Assembly (NCBI RefSeq): GCF_900106955.1
Contig: NZ_FNNI01000007.1
Location: forward strand, 248,001-312,000
Source: Aidingimonas halophila
GTDB lineage: Bacteria; Pseudomonadota; Gammaproteobacteria; Pseudomonadales; Halomonadaceae
Direction of reading: 5' to 3'
DNA: 64,000 nt
Shown: positions 24,916 to 36,012 of the stretch, one piece after another
How the letters are laid out: the number at the start of each line of letters is the position of its first letter
How positions within the stretch are numbered: position 1 is the stretch's first letter
The notes under the pieces: generated by a model
What the model was told of the DNA's origin: nothing
Databases searched by the model: none
Seen by the model: the letters and a program-made list of their open reading frames with translations, nothing else
Made by a program: the position numbers and the translations under genes

Positions 24916-26169
24916 ATGGCGATGGGAATGTCAATGACCGCTCAGCAACGTCTTGCCCTGACTCGTGCCGATGCCCGCCGCTTGTTGGTCAATTATCACT
25001 TTCGCCCGGCATCGCTGGAAATGATAATCCGGCGTTTAGGCACGATCCAGTTTGATCCGCTGGCGCCGGTAGGCACCAATCCCGATCTGGTGTTTCAATC
25101 TCGCGTGCCAGGATATCGTCGGGGGGACTGGCAGCAGGCCGCTTATGACCATCGGCGGCTGGTTGACGGCTGGGATAAGCAGGCCAGCCTGATTCAACCT
25201 CGCGAGTGGTGGGCCCAGGGGCCGTTTCACCGCTATTTCGCCCAGCGTTGGCGGAATCGGGGGGTGGACATTGACTCAGCTGAAGCATACGAGTTACTCG
25301 AGCAGGTCGGACGTCGGGGAGCCGCCACCAGTCTCGAGCTCGGCGACCAGCAGGTTGATCCGGCACTGCAAGGTAGCTGGTACGGCAACAAACGGTCAAA
25401 GCATCTTCTCAAGGCGCTCTGGGACACGGGGCGTCTGATGACCCATCATCGCGTGAATGGGCGTCATGCCTATGATTTACCTGAACGCGTATTATCCAGG
25501 GACGCCATTCAGGTAGATGCGTCGGAGGACGATGCCTTGCAGCGTTTGGTCGTACGTCGTGTACAAGCCGCCGGGCTGTTGCGACCTACTGCCGATGCGG
25601 CAGTCTGGTTTCTGCCCTGCAAGCGCGACGAACGCAATCGTATCGTTTCGCAAGCGCTGGCTGAAGGAGAACTGATCGAGATTGACGTGGAGGGTGAGCG
25701 CTATTGGACGTCGCCTGACGTGCTTTCGACACTCGAGAGCGTCTCTGAACCGTTCAGCCCGGCAAGCCACGGTGTACGTTTTCTCGCGCCGCTGGATCCG
25801 CTGATGTGGGATCGTGGTGCTGTCGCGCGGTTATTCGGCTTCGATTATGTCTGGGAGGTGTATAAGCCGCACGATCAACGTCGTTGGGGATATTATGTTC
25901 TGCCCGTGCTCTGGGGCGATCGTTGTGTCGCCCGTTTCGACGCGCGTTGCCGGCGGGACACCTTGACCATTCTGGCCTGGCACTGGGAGCACGATATCAC
26001 TGCATCACGGCTGCCCGACGGCCTGGCCGAGTCGCTGCAGTACGCCGCATGCGATTTCCTCGATTATCTCGGCGCCAACCGTGTCGTGCTGCCTCGTGGT
26101 CTGGGGCGAGAGGGGCGACGGGCCTGGCAACGGGCGGTCAAGTCATCCCATCGACGAGTTGAGGAATAA
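24916..26169 (+). CDS. YcaQ/AlkZ family winged-helix DNA glycosylase
   Basis: A 417-residue protein of the HTH_42 (DUF1006) family, three tandem winged-helix domains. Members AlkZ and YcaQ (AlkX) are DNA glycosylases that unhook interstrand crosslinks and remove bulky alkylated bases. The catalytic motif is Gln45-Phe46-Asp47 (TIQFDPLAP), the Q-hydrophobic-D form of the YcaQ (AlkX) branch. Length agrees with E. coli YcaQ (about 410). Three more ATGs occur in the first eight codons, so the start is uncertain. The gene stands alone before the convergent katG. Confidence 0.85.
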   Translation: MAMGMSMTAQQRLALTRADARRLLVNYHFRPASLEMIIRRLGTIQFDPLAPVGTNPDLVFQSRVPGYRRGDWQQAAYDHRRLVDGWDKQASLIQPREWWAQGPFHRYFAQRWRNRGVDIDSAEAYELLEQVGRRGAATSLELGDQQVDPALQGSWYGNKRSKHLLKALWDTGRLMTHHRVNGRHAYDLPERVLSRDAIQVDASEDDALQRLVVRRVQAAGLLRPTADAAVWFLPCKRDERNRIVSQALAEGELIEIDVEGERYWTSPDVLSTLESVSEPFSPASHGVRFLAPLDPLMWDRGAVARLFGFDYVWEVYKPHDQRRWGYYVLPVLWGDRCVARFDARCRRDTLTILAWHWEHDITASRLPDGLAESLQYAACDFLDYLGANRVVLPRGLGREGRRAWQRAVKSSHRRVEE

Positions 26170-26204
26170 ATCGAACCAATCACCAAGCAGGTGGTTTATG
26201 GTAT

Positions 26205-26245
26205 CGCGACACGGCTGACTTCCTGCGAAGGGCCGTGTCGCGTTT
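26205..26245 (+). terminator. Terminator between ycaQ-type gene and katG (convergent)
   Basis: CGCGACACGGC (26205-26215) pairs perfectly with GCCGTGTCGCG (26232-26242), followed by TTT. The 11-base stem lies in the 110-base gap of two convergent genes and could stop both. Confidence 0.75.
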
Positions 26246-26279
26246 CCCGGTGTGCGATGCACCAAGCAGGAAGGTGGTG

Positions 26280-28852
<2,573 letters not shown>

Positions 28853-29410
28853 ATGAATCCCCAACACGCTAAACAAGACTTTCCGGTCAGCGATATTCGG
28901 CGCTATCTGGAGCCGGGCCCCGTGGTTCTGGTGTCATCGGCGTGGCAGGGAGATACCAATATCATGACGCTGGGGTGGCATACGGTGATGGCGTTTTCGC
29001 CGGCGCTGGTCGGATGCATGATCTCGGCGGGAAATCATAGCCACGGCATGATCGAAAAAAGCCGGGAGTGCGTGATCAATCTGCCGACGGCGGCATTGAC
29101 CGACGCGGTCGTGGGTATCGGCAACAGCACCGGTGATACGGTCGATAAATTTACCGAGTTCGGTCTGACGAAAAGCGAGGCTAGTGAAGTAGCGGCGCCA
29201 TTGATCCCGGAGTGCCATGCGAATTTCGAGTGTCGACTGTTTGACGACTCCCTGGTCGATGAGTACGCCTTTTTCATTTTCGAGGTGGTGAAGGCGCACG
29301 TCGCTCCCTTACCGGTACATCCGGACACACTGCACTACAAGGGCGATGGTCTCTTCATGGTGGCCGGGGAGACCATCGACCGGCACGATGGGTTTACCAA
29401 AGTGAGTTGA
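28853..29410 (+). CDS. Flavin reductase family protein (FMN-binding split barrel)
   Basis: A 185-residue cytoplasmic protein with the flavin reductase-like split-barrel domain: VVLVSSAWQGDTNIMTLGWHTVMAFSPALVG binds FMN, and SRECVINLPT and CHANFECRLF follow. Members are flavin or FMN-dependent reductases, or NADPH-dependent partners of monooxygenases. No monooxygenase gene is adjacent, so the partner or substrate is unknown. A ribosome site AAGGAG precedes ATG 28853. Confidence 0.82.
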   Translation: MNPQHAKQDFPVSDIRRYLEPGPVVLVSSAWQGDTNIMTLGWHTVMAFSPALVGCMISAGNHSHGMIEKSRECVINLPTAALTDAVVGIGNSTGDTVDKFTEFGLTKSEASEVAAPLIPECHANFECRLFDDSLVDEYAFFIFEVVKAHVAPLPVHPDTLHYKGDGLFMVAGETIDRHDGFTKVS

Positions 29411-29429
29411 CCGGTCTTGGAGACCGGTC
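29409..29429. terminator. Hairpin between convergent flavin reductase and yebE-like genes
   Basis: GACCGGTC (29409-29416) and GACCGGTC (29422-29429) are self-complementary arms with a TTGGA loop. It overlaps the last base pair of the flavin reductase stop and lacks a T-run. Confidence 0.5.
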
Positions 29430-29448
29430 GTGTTCCGTCGGTTTGTTG

Positions 29449-30165
29449 TCAGGCGGTGTTTTCGGATACCTGACGCTCCAGTTCTGCAGCCATTTGCGGG
29501 TCGAGTCCCAGGGCGGATGACAGTTGATCCAGCCAGGCCCGTTCCATGGGGTTGTCATCATCGATGATGGTGACACTGGCCAGGTACATTTCACGAGCCG
29601 CCTGAGGTGAGTCGGCTTGCTGAGCGAGGGCCTTGGCATCCAGTGGCGCTTGAAACTGCGCTTCGACCCATTGATGCAATTCATCGTCGGCGCCCATGGC
29701 ATCGATCTGTTCGGTGAGTTGCGCTCGTTCGTCATCATCGATGTGGCCATCGGCACGAGCCGCCATGATCATGGCCTGCAGAATCTCGAGACTGCGCTGC
29801 TCCTGTTGCTGTCCCTGCAGCTTTTCCAGGGGCTGGCCTTCCCGGCTGTCGTCACCCTGATTGGATTGATAGTTCTGCCAGGCTTTCCAGGCCAGCACGC
29901 CGACGCCGGCGAGGGCGCCGTATTTCAGTGCCTTGCCGCCCATCTTGCGACCCCGTTTGGAGCCGATCAGCATGCCGAGTGCACCACCGCCCAGCAGGCT
30001 TTTGAGGTCGAGACCACTATTGCCTTGCTGACCACTGCTGCCACCGAGTTGCGAAGACAAGTTATTGACGACTTGATTGATATCGAATCCGCCGCTGCCC
30101 TCGCGGGAACCACTGCCGCCACCGGCTTGTTTCATCAGCTGATCCAGGATTCCCTTGGCGTTCAT
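29449..30165 (-). CDS. YebE-like (DUF533 / TerB-like) inner-membrane protein
   Basis: A 238-residue protein. The N-terminal part is a glycine- and serine-rich linker with MNAKGILDQLMKQ first; a glycine-rich hydrophobic segment (LLGGGALGMLIGSKRGRKMGGKALKYGALAGVGVLAWK) follows at about 56-95. The C-terminal TerB-like helical domain has acidic motifs ARADGHIDDDERAQL near 136 and ASVTIIDDDNPMERAWL. Start 30165 has GGAGAG 6 bases upstream; the 30177 ATG overlaps that ribosome site. YebE-type genes are stress- or envelope-regulated in enterobacteria, but the molecular role is unknown. Confidence 0.8.
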   Translation of the reverse strand: MNAKGILDQLMKQAGGGSGSREGSGGFDINQVVNNLSSQLGGSSGQQGNSGLDLKSLLGGGALGMLIGSKRGRKMGGKALKYGALAGVGVLAWKAWQNYQSNQGDDSREGQPLEKLQGQQQEQRSLEILQAMIMAARADGHIDDDERAQLTEQIDAMGADDELHQWVEAQFQAPLDAKALAQQADSPQAAREMYLASVTIIDDDNPMERAWLDQLSSALGLDPQMAAELERQVSENTA

Positions 30166-30265
30166 ATCACTCTCCATGAAGGCGGAAACGAATGTGGGAG
30201 ATCATGGGACAACCTCATGAGCCCTTCATGGGAACCTTTGGGCGATGAGGAGTTCGATCAAGGGG

Positions 30266-30865
30266 TCAGTAATCGATGCCGCGTCTGGCCTGTAGACCGT
30301 TGTTGAAAGCGTGCCGGGTGTCATGCATCTCGGTGATGGTGTCGGCCATATCGAGGAGGTCACGATGGGCATTACGACCGGTGATGATGACTGTCTGCTC
30401 GGTAGGGCGGTGTTGTAGCGCTTGTTTGACGCGTGCGACATCCAGATAGCCGAACTTGAGCATGTAAGTGATTTCGTCGAGCACCACGAGATAGATCGAG
30501 GGATCGGCGAGCATCCGTTCGGCTTCTTGCCAGACGTCCAGGCAGGCCTGGGTATCGCTCTCACGGTTCTGCGTCTCCCAGGTGAAACCGGTTGCCATCA
30601 CCTGGACATCGAGGTTCTCGTCATCGATCAGACGATCGCGTTCACCGCACTCCCACATGCCCTTGATGAACTGTACGACGCTGACTTTATACCCATAACC
30701 CAGCGCTCGCGTCACCGTTCCCCACGCTGCCGTGGTCTTGCCCTTGCCGTTGCCGGTGAATACCAGTAACAGGCCACGTTGCTCCGTCGCCTTGGCGACC
30801 TTCTCATCGACACGTTCCTTCAATTTCTGCATCGATTGCTTATGGCGTGTTTCTCGGTCGTTCAT
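30266..30865 (-). CDS. cobO: Cob(I)yrinic acid a,c-diamide adenosyltransferase (CobA/CobO/BtuR)
   Basis: A 199-residue corrinoid adenosyltransferase that adds the 5'-deoxyadenosyl group from ATP to cob(I)alamin. The P-loop is FTGNGKGKTTAAWG near residue 36, and VVLDEITYMLKFGYL and IITGRNAHRDLLDMADTITEM are family hallmarks. The start is ATG 30863-30865, behind GGAGG; an overlapping GTG at 30868 is less likely. No other cobalamin genes or a cobalamin riboswitch lie nearby, so it may serve salvage rather than synthesis. Confidence 0.93.
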   Translation of the reverse strand: MNDRETRHKQSMQKLKERVDEKVAKATEQRGLLLVFTGNGKGKTTAAWGTVTRALGYGYKVSVVQFIKGMWECGERDRLIDDENLDVQVMATGFTWETQNRESDTQACLDVWQEAERMLADPSIYLVVLDEITYMLKFGYLDVARVKQALQHRPTEQTVIITGRNAHRDLLDMADTITEMHDTRHAFNNGLQARRGIDY

Positions 30866-31039
30866 CACCCCTCCGAAAGGAAATGTTCATGATGATGACA
30901 GACTACGTCAGAACATTGCACCCGGCCATCTCCGCTGTGTGATACCGGAGAATTTTCCTTTGCGAACATCTTGCTTGGTGACATGATGCGTCGATCTGGT
31001 GGGAGACATGCAGGCCGTTTCCGGTGTAAGGAGTGGGCG

Positions 31040-31513
31040 ATGACGTCGGTTCCGTTTGTGGTGGGGCTGGTATTTCTCATCATCGGTGCAGAGGCGCTGG
31101 TGAGAGGTGCATCGCGATTGGCGGGGGCGATTCGCGGTGAACGCGATATTGCGGTGGGAAACGTGGTTGGCAGCAATGTCTTCAATATCATGGGCGTTCT
31201 CGGCCTGGCGAGTCTTTTGGCGCCATCGGGTGTTGACGTTTCTGCGGCCGTCATACGATTCGATATCCCGGTGATGATTGCCGTGGCCTTGGCGTGCCTA
31301 CCGGTCTTCTTCACTGGAGGAGTCATCGGTCGTGGTGAAGGAGCGCTGTTGCTGGGCTATTACGTGGCGTATACCGCGTATCTGATATTGGCCACCGCGC
31401 ATCATGACGCCTTGCCGACATTCAGTGCGGCGTTGATGTACGGCGTTATCCCTCTCACCGCCGTATTCCTGACGATCGCTGCTTGGTGCGAATGGAGGTC
31501 ACTGGGTGGTTGA
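31040..31513 (+). pseudogene. Calcium/sodium antiporter (CaCA) family, internally deleted
   Basis: A 157-residue frame behind AAGGAG (31029-31034), starting at ATG 31040. Residues 1-32 look like TM1 of a CaCA exchanger (GAEALVRGASRLA). They run directly into GAIRGERDIAVGNVVGSNVFNIMGVLGL, which belongs after the second ion-binding repeat, and then the usual second-half end. Full proteins have about 320-370 residues and two GTSxPE alpha-repeats; neither is present. An in-frame deletion of roughly 190 residues would explain this, and transport is not expected. The frame is intact, so it could be translated. Its last 15 bases overlap the convergent pgpA. Confidence 0.75.
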
Positions 31514-31978
31514 AGGCTTTCCTCGCCGCCAGAGCGCTAATCCCACCGCTATGATCAGCCAGACATAGAGGTTGGCTACGAGGTCGTCCAGCACGATTCC
31601 CAAGCCGCCTGCCACGTGTTCGAGCTGGGCCGCCGGTGGCGGCTTGATTCCATCCGCGATACGACTAAGAGCAAAGGTGCCGCCCATGACGGCGGGGTGT
31701 CGCGTTGCCAGTTGACCAGCGACGGCAGCGGGAAAGGCCATGAACTCGTCCGCGACGATACGGCTGTCGTCCTTGCCACCCAATGTATCCGACGCGATAT
31801 GGCAGATTGGCACGGCTATGACCAGCAAGCTGCCGGCAATGAGATAGTGTAAGCGTCGTGAATGACGCAATACCCACCATGCCAGCAATAACCCCGGAAG
31901 AGCGCCGACGGTTCCCGGTAGTATGGGCGATTGGCCGAGCCCGAAACCGGTGGCCAGTGCGGTGATGAAATCGGTCAT
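31499..31978 (-). CDS. pgpA: Phosphatidylglycerophosphatase A
   Basis: A 159-residue inner-membrane enzyme that removes the phosphate from phosphatidylglycerophosphate to make phosphatidylglycerol. It has the family N-terminus ATGFGLGQSPILPGTVGALPG, and DSRIVADEFMAF and LSRIADGIKPPPAAQLEHVAGGLGIVLDDLVA motifs with the conserved Asp residues. Four hydrophobic helices. The start is ATG 31976-31978, giving the usual length; a frame extending to 32230 overlaps the divergent chrA and has no support. thiL and nusB, frequent neighbours, are absent. Confidence 0.92.
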   Translation of the reverse strand: MTDFITALATGFGLGQSPILPGTVGALPGLLLAWWVLRHSRRLHYLIAGSLLVIAVPICHIASDTLGGKDDSRIVADEFMAFPAAVAGQLATRHPAVMGGTFALSRIADGIKPPPAAQLEHVAGGLGIVLDDLVANLYVWLIIAVGLALWRRGKPSTTQ

Positions 31979-32098
31979 GGGATACCTGAAGGTTGTCATA
32001 TGGGTGTGACACAATGAGTACATGATAATGGATGCGTCAGAACTTGACGCGCCATCGCTCGGTATCCGTGGAATGATTTCAATCGATCGGGAAGGCTC

Positions 32099-33298
32099 AT
32101 GACAAATACGCAGGCCGGTTCTCGTGTCAGGGACGTGTTTAAAGCGTTTCTCCTGCTGGGGCTGACATCGTTCGGTGGGCCGATCGCTCACCTGGGGTAT
32201 TTTCGTAGCGAATTCGTGACACGTCGCCACTGGCTGGACGAGAAGGCCTATGCCGATCTGGTCGCGCTGTGTCAGTTTCTGCCCGGGCCGGCAAGTAGTC
32301 AGGTAGGTTTTGCATTGGGGTTGCTGCGGGGCGGACCTTGGGGGGCGGCCGCTGCGTGGCTGGCATTCACGTTACCGTCGGCGATCGTCTTGGTGCTGTT
32401 CGGCATGGGCGCGGCACTGATGGAAGGCCCGGTAGGTAGCGGTATCATCCACGGTTTGAAGGTCGTGGCTGTAGCGATCGTTGCCCAGGCGGTCTGGGGG
32501 ATGGCAAGGAATCTCTGTCCTGACCGTCGGCGAGCAACGATTGCGTTGGTGGCTGTGCTGATGGTGATGGCAGTGGGTGGGCCCGGCGGACAGGTAACGG
32601 CGATTCTGCTGGGTGCCGTGGTCGGTTGGTGGCTATGTCGGGATGCAAGTGTCACCGAGGGTGAGGCATTGCACTTTCCGGTTTCCAGGCGTGCAGGTGG
32701 TATGGCGCTGGTGGTCTTCGGGATCCTGTTGGCTGGCCTGCCATTGCTGGCGCTTCTTTCGTCCAGTCAGGGAATGTCTATGGTGGATGCTTTCTATCGT
32801 GCCGGGGCACTGGTGTTCGGTGGAGGGCATGTGGTACTGCCGTTGCTGGAAGCAGAAGTGGTGCAGTCCGGTTGGGTCTCTTCGGACGCCTTCCTGAGCG
32901 GTTATGGAGCGGCACAAGCGATTCCGGGACCGTTATTTACCTTTGCGGCATATTTGGGCTCGGTGATGCAGACGCCACCCAGTGGTGTTCTGGGCGCGGT
33001 GATCGCATTGGTCATGATTTTCCTGCCAGGCATGTTATTGTTGATTGGTGTGATGCCGTTCTGGAATGCCTTCCGTCGCCTGACGGGGGCTCAGGCGGTG
33101 ATGCGAGGTACCAATGCTGCGGTTGTCGGTATTCTGGGCGCGGCTCTGTATGATCCTGTCTGGACAACGGCAATTCTTGGACCGGCCGAATTCGCCCTGG
33201 CGCTCACCGGCTTTGTACTGCTTACCGTATGGAAAGTGCCACCCTGGACAGTGGTGGTGGTGTCGGCACTCGGAGGTATCGTGATCAGTGCGGGCTGA
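32099..33298 (+). CDS. chrA: Chromate transporter ChrA
   Basis: A 399-residue membrane protein of the CHR family, long (two-repeat) form. Each half begins with a related motif: SFGGPIAHLGYFRSEFV and LCQFLPGPASSQVGFALG in the first half, and GALVFGGGHVVLPLLEAE and GYGAAQAIPGPLFTFAAYLG in the second. It expels chromate across the inner membrane using the proton or sulfate gradient (family knowledge). No chrB or regulator is adjacent. ATG 32099 follows a GGAAGG run; the gene is divergent from pgpA. Confidence 0.92.
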   Translation: MTNTQAGSRVRDVFKAFLLLGLTSFGGPIAHLGYFRSEFVTRRHWLDEKAYADLVALCQFLPGPASSQVGFALGLLRGGPWGAAAAWLAFTLPSAIVLVLFGMGAALMEGPVGSGIIHGLKVVAVAIVAQAVWGMARNLCPDRRRATIALVAVLMVMAVGGPGGQVTAILLGAVVGWWLCRDASVTEGEALHFPVSRRAGGMALVVFGILLAGLPLLALLSSSQGMSMVDAFYRAGALVFGGGHVVLPLLEAEVVQSGWVSSDAFLSGYGAAQAIPGPLFTFAAYLGSVMQTPPSGVLGAVIALVMIFLPGMLLLIGVMPFWNAFRRLTGAQAVMRGTNAAVVGILGAALYDPVWTTAILGPAEFALALTGFVLLTVWKVPPWTVVVVSALGGIVISAG

Positions 33299-33307
33299 GT
33301 GTGCCCA

Positions 33308-35491
33308 TCAACTGCGTGGGGCCTCCCAGCCGACATGGGGGCGCCTGATATCTCGAGATGCAACGCGGGTGTCGGGATAGGCTGGATGAAAGGCCGGAGA
33401 CGATGCGGTCTGGTTAGCGAGAACTCGTGTGATGGTGTCGGCATCCGCAGGGCGGGAAAAGAAAAAACCCTGACCTCTATGACAGTGGTAAGCTTGCACT
33501 GCCTGTCCGTGAGCTTCACTTTCAATACCCTCTGCGATCACTGAAAATCCAAGGCTGGATCCCATATCGATGATGGCACGGATAATGGCCTGATCACGGT
33601 GGTCGTCCAATATCCCGTTGATGAAGGAACGGTCGATTTTCAAAGCGTCGACCGGCAGTTCCTTGAGGTATCTGAGTGAGGAATAGCCGGTACCGAAGTC
33701 GTCGATCGCCAGAGAAATGCCCATGCTCCGGATTTCCCGTAGTTGAGCGATGGTCTCATGGTCGAAATGCATCAGCGATGTCTCGGTGATTTCCAGTTCC
33801 AAATGATGGGGTGGCAATCCACTTTCCTGCAGGATGTGGCGCAAGCGTGAAGCAAAGCCACGGTGGGCCAGTTGTGGTGCAGCTATGTTGACGGCAATGT
33901 GACCGAAGCCGAGGTTGGCGTCCAACCAGGTGCGTCCTTGCTGACAGGCTTCGCGGAGTGCCCACTCGCCGAGGGAAGTGATCATGCCAGTACGCTCGGC
34001 CAGAGGGATAAACACGGTAGGTGAAATTGCTCCTTCCACGGGATGTTGCCAACGAGCCAGAGCCTCAAGCCCTATCCATTCTCCGGTGCGGAGATCGATC
34101 AGCGGCTGGTAATGAAGAAAGAGTTGATCCCGGTTCAGGGCACCACGTAAGTCGTTGCCCAAGCGTACCTGGAACATGGCCTGATTGGTCAAGGAAGTGT
34201 CGAAGAAGTGATAACCGAGATCCTCGGTCTTGGCCCGGTACATGGCAGCATCGGCATGCTGGATCAGCTCATCCGCTCGGATGCTGTCGTCAGGGTAGAT
34301 ACTGATACCGATACTCGGATCTGCGTGCAGCTTCCAGTTGTCAAATTCAATCGGCGGCTGCATGGCTCGTAACAGTCTTTCGGCTGTTCTGGCCGCTTCT
34401 TCAGGCAATTCCAGATCCTGGATGAGTACGATGAATTCGTCGCCAGCGAAGCGAGCTACTGTATCGTCCTCACGAATGAAGTTTGTCAGTCGAGTGGCAA
34501 ATTCCTGCAGCACTCGGTCCCCGGCCGCATGCCCGAGACTGTCATTGATCGTCTTGAAATCGTTCAGGTCCATGAAGAGCACGGCCAACCGCTTATCCTG
34601 ACGTTGACTGCGAGCTAGCGCGGTACTCAACCGCTGTCGGAACAGGGTGCGATTGGGCAGGCCGGTCAAGGCATCAGTATTGGCAATGTGCTCCAACATG
34701 CGCTGTATGGCTTTCTGGCGGTCGATCCAGGCAGCTAGTAGACCAAGCCCGAGGATCAGACCGGCGAAACCGCCGATTGTTGCTGCCAAGGCGCTGTTGG
34801 AGAGCTGCGGGGCCTGGGTTCCGGGCATGATGGCAGTATCGTAGAAGCGTGATGCACCCATGGCAGTGTAGTGCATGCCCGCGACCGCAAATCCCATGAA
34901 GACACCGGCGACAACGCGCACTCCATTGTCCGAAAGTTCGCCCAGGTTGCGCACGCGGAAATGCAGATAAAGGGCCGCCAATGCAAGCAGGAACGCGACG
35001 ACGATGGAGAGTCCAAAGAACCCGAAGTCATAACGCAACCCTGGCATATGCATGGCTTCCATACCGATGTAATGCATACTGCCGATGCTGATGGCCATCA
35101 GCAGTGCGCCCAGCAGCAGCCGGGGCATTGAGGGAGCGGAATGGGCCATGCAGTATAGGGCGACGCCACTGCCGAGAATTGCCGGTAACAGTGATAGCCC
35201 GGTCAGACCGAGGGTGTAGCCCATGTTTTCGTGACCTTGGACGGAAAAGGCCAGCATGGCGGTGAAGTGCAAGGCCCAAATGCCACATCCCATGGTGATG
35301 GCGCCTCCGATGTGCCACCACCGACGAATGGCAAACGAACGGGAGGCAATCATGCGATCGGCAAGCATCAAGCTGGTCAGACCGGCTAAACAGGCAATGG
35401 CAATGGAGAGGGTAACGAGTAATGGATCGTAGCCACCTTCCAGCAATGGCCCCAGATCAGGGTCAGTCTCATCAAAACGCCAAAAATCCAT
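33308..35491 (-). CDS. MHYT-GGDEF-EAL cyclic di-GMP signalling protein
   Basis: A 727-residue inner-membrane protein. The N-terminal MHYT sensor (about 20-255) has seven helices and three motifs, HFTAM at 75, HYIGM at 140 and HYTAM at 207, proposed to bind copper and sense oxygen, CO or NO. The GGDEF domain (about 270-430) has AGDEF at 349-353, and an inhibitory-site RxxD at 340-343 spaced five residues before it. The EAL domain (about 445-700) keeps EAL at 476, ELEITET, DDFGTGYSS and a lysine in ALKIDRSF. It should degrade cyclic di-GMP; whether the AGDEF site still makes it is open. AGGAG lies 5 bases before the ATG. No operon partner. Confidence 0.93.
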   Translation of the reverse strand: MDFWRFDETDPDLGPLLEGGYDPLLVTLSIAIACLAGLTSLMLADRMIASRSFAIRRWWHIGGAITMGCGIWALHFTAMLAFSVQGHENMGYTLGLTGLSLLPAILGSGVALYCMAHSAPSMPRLLLGALLMAISIGSMHYIGMEAMHMPGLRYDFGFFGLSIVVAFLLALAALYLHFRVRNLGELSDNGVRVVAGVFMGFAVAGMHYTAMGASRFYDTAIMPGTQAPQLSNSALAATIGGFAGLILGLGLLAAWIDRQKAIQRMLEHIANTDALTGLPNRTLFRQRLSTALARSQRQDKRLAVLFMDLNDFKTINDSLGHAAGDRVLQEFATRLTNFIREDDTVARFAGDEFIVLIQDLELPEEAARTAERLLRAMQPPIEFDNWKLHADPSIGISIYPDDSIRADELIQHADAAMYRAKTEDLGYHFFDTSLTNQAMFQVRLGNDLRGALNRDQLFLHYQPLIDLRTGEWIGLEALARWQHPVEGAISPTVFIPLAERTGMITSLGEWALREACQQGRTWLDANLGFGHIAVNIAAPQLAHRGFASRLRHILQESGLPPHHLELEITETSLMHFDHETIAQLREIRSMGISLAIDDFGTGYSSLRYLKELPVDALKIDRSFINGILDDHRDQAIIRAIIDMGSSLGFSVIAEGIESEAHGQAVQAYHCHRGQGFFFSRPADADTITRVLANQTASSPAFHPAYPDTRVASRDIRRPHVGWEAPRS

Positions 35492-35682
35492 TATGACTCC
35501 TGGGTTCCCCGCGTGGATGGTTGTGCATTCGTTGTTTTATCGACATGACACAGGAGTGGTAACGGGAGTTTTCGTTATTATGTAAAAGGCACGCTAATTT
35601 AATATAGGAAAATATGTCACAGCTGACGAAGTGAAAGTAGGCGCAACTTTGCAGAAACGATCATCTTCAGTGTTGCATTATG

Positions 35683-35976
35683 TTACGGGTAGCCGAGAAC
35701 GTGCCGAATCTGGTCGATATGGAATGTGATCCAGCGCGGATTGATGGCTCCCCAGTCGCGAATGACATAACGTCCGATGTTGTGTGGGGCACCTGCCTGG
35801 TGTTCGAACACGCAGACGATATCCAATTCCGCCAGCGCATTGATGGTGTCCTGGGCAGTTCGGCGTGGCATTCCGGTGGCTTCGGTAATGGCAGGCACAC
35901 TGTCGACACCATTGTCGATTAAATAGGCGACATAGAGGCGTCGATAGAAGCTCGATTTTGTCTTGCTGACTGGCAT
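35683..35976 (-). CDS. Winged helix-turn-helix protein paired with the radical SAM gene
   Basis: A 97-residue cytoplasmic protein. The N-terminal part (SSFYRRLYVAYLIDNG) leads into a helix-turn-helix (VPAITEATGMPRRTAQDTINALAEL) and a short C-terminal wing. Similar conserved proteins are found in pseudomonads (from memory). ATG 35976 has AGGA about 8 bases upstream. It lies 36 bases after the radical SAM gene on the same strand, so both are probably transcribed from the LexA-controlled promoter. DNA binding is inferred from the fold; target unknown. Confidence 0.75.
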   Translation of the reverse strand: MPVSKTKSSFYRRLYVAYLIDNGVDSVPAITEATGMPRRTAQDTINALAELDIVCVFEHQAGAPHNIGRYVIRDWGAINPRWITFHIDQIRHVLGYP

Positions 35977-36012
35977 CGGCACGTCCTGGTGGCAACGATG
36001 GGCTTATTCAGC

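Noticed and set aside
26181-26270. Direct repeat CACCAAGCAGG on both sides of the ycaQ/katG terminator
   Set aside because: An 11-base repeat about 80 bases apart, without other features of a mobile element or attachment site.
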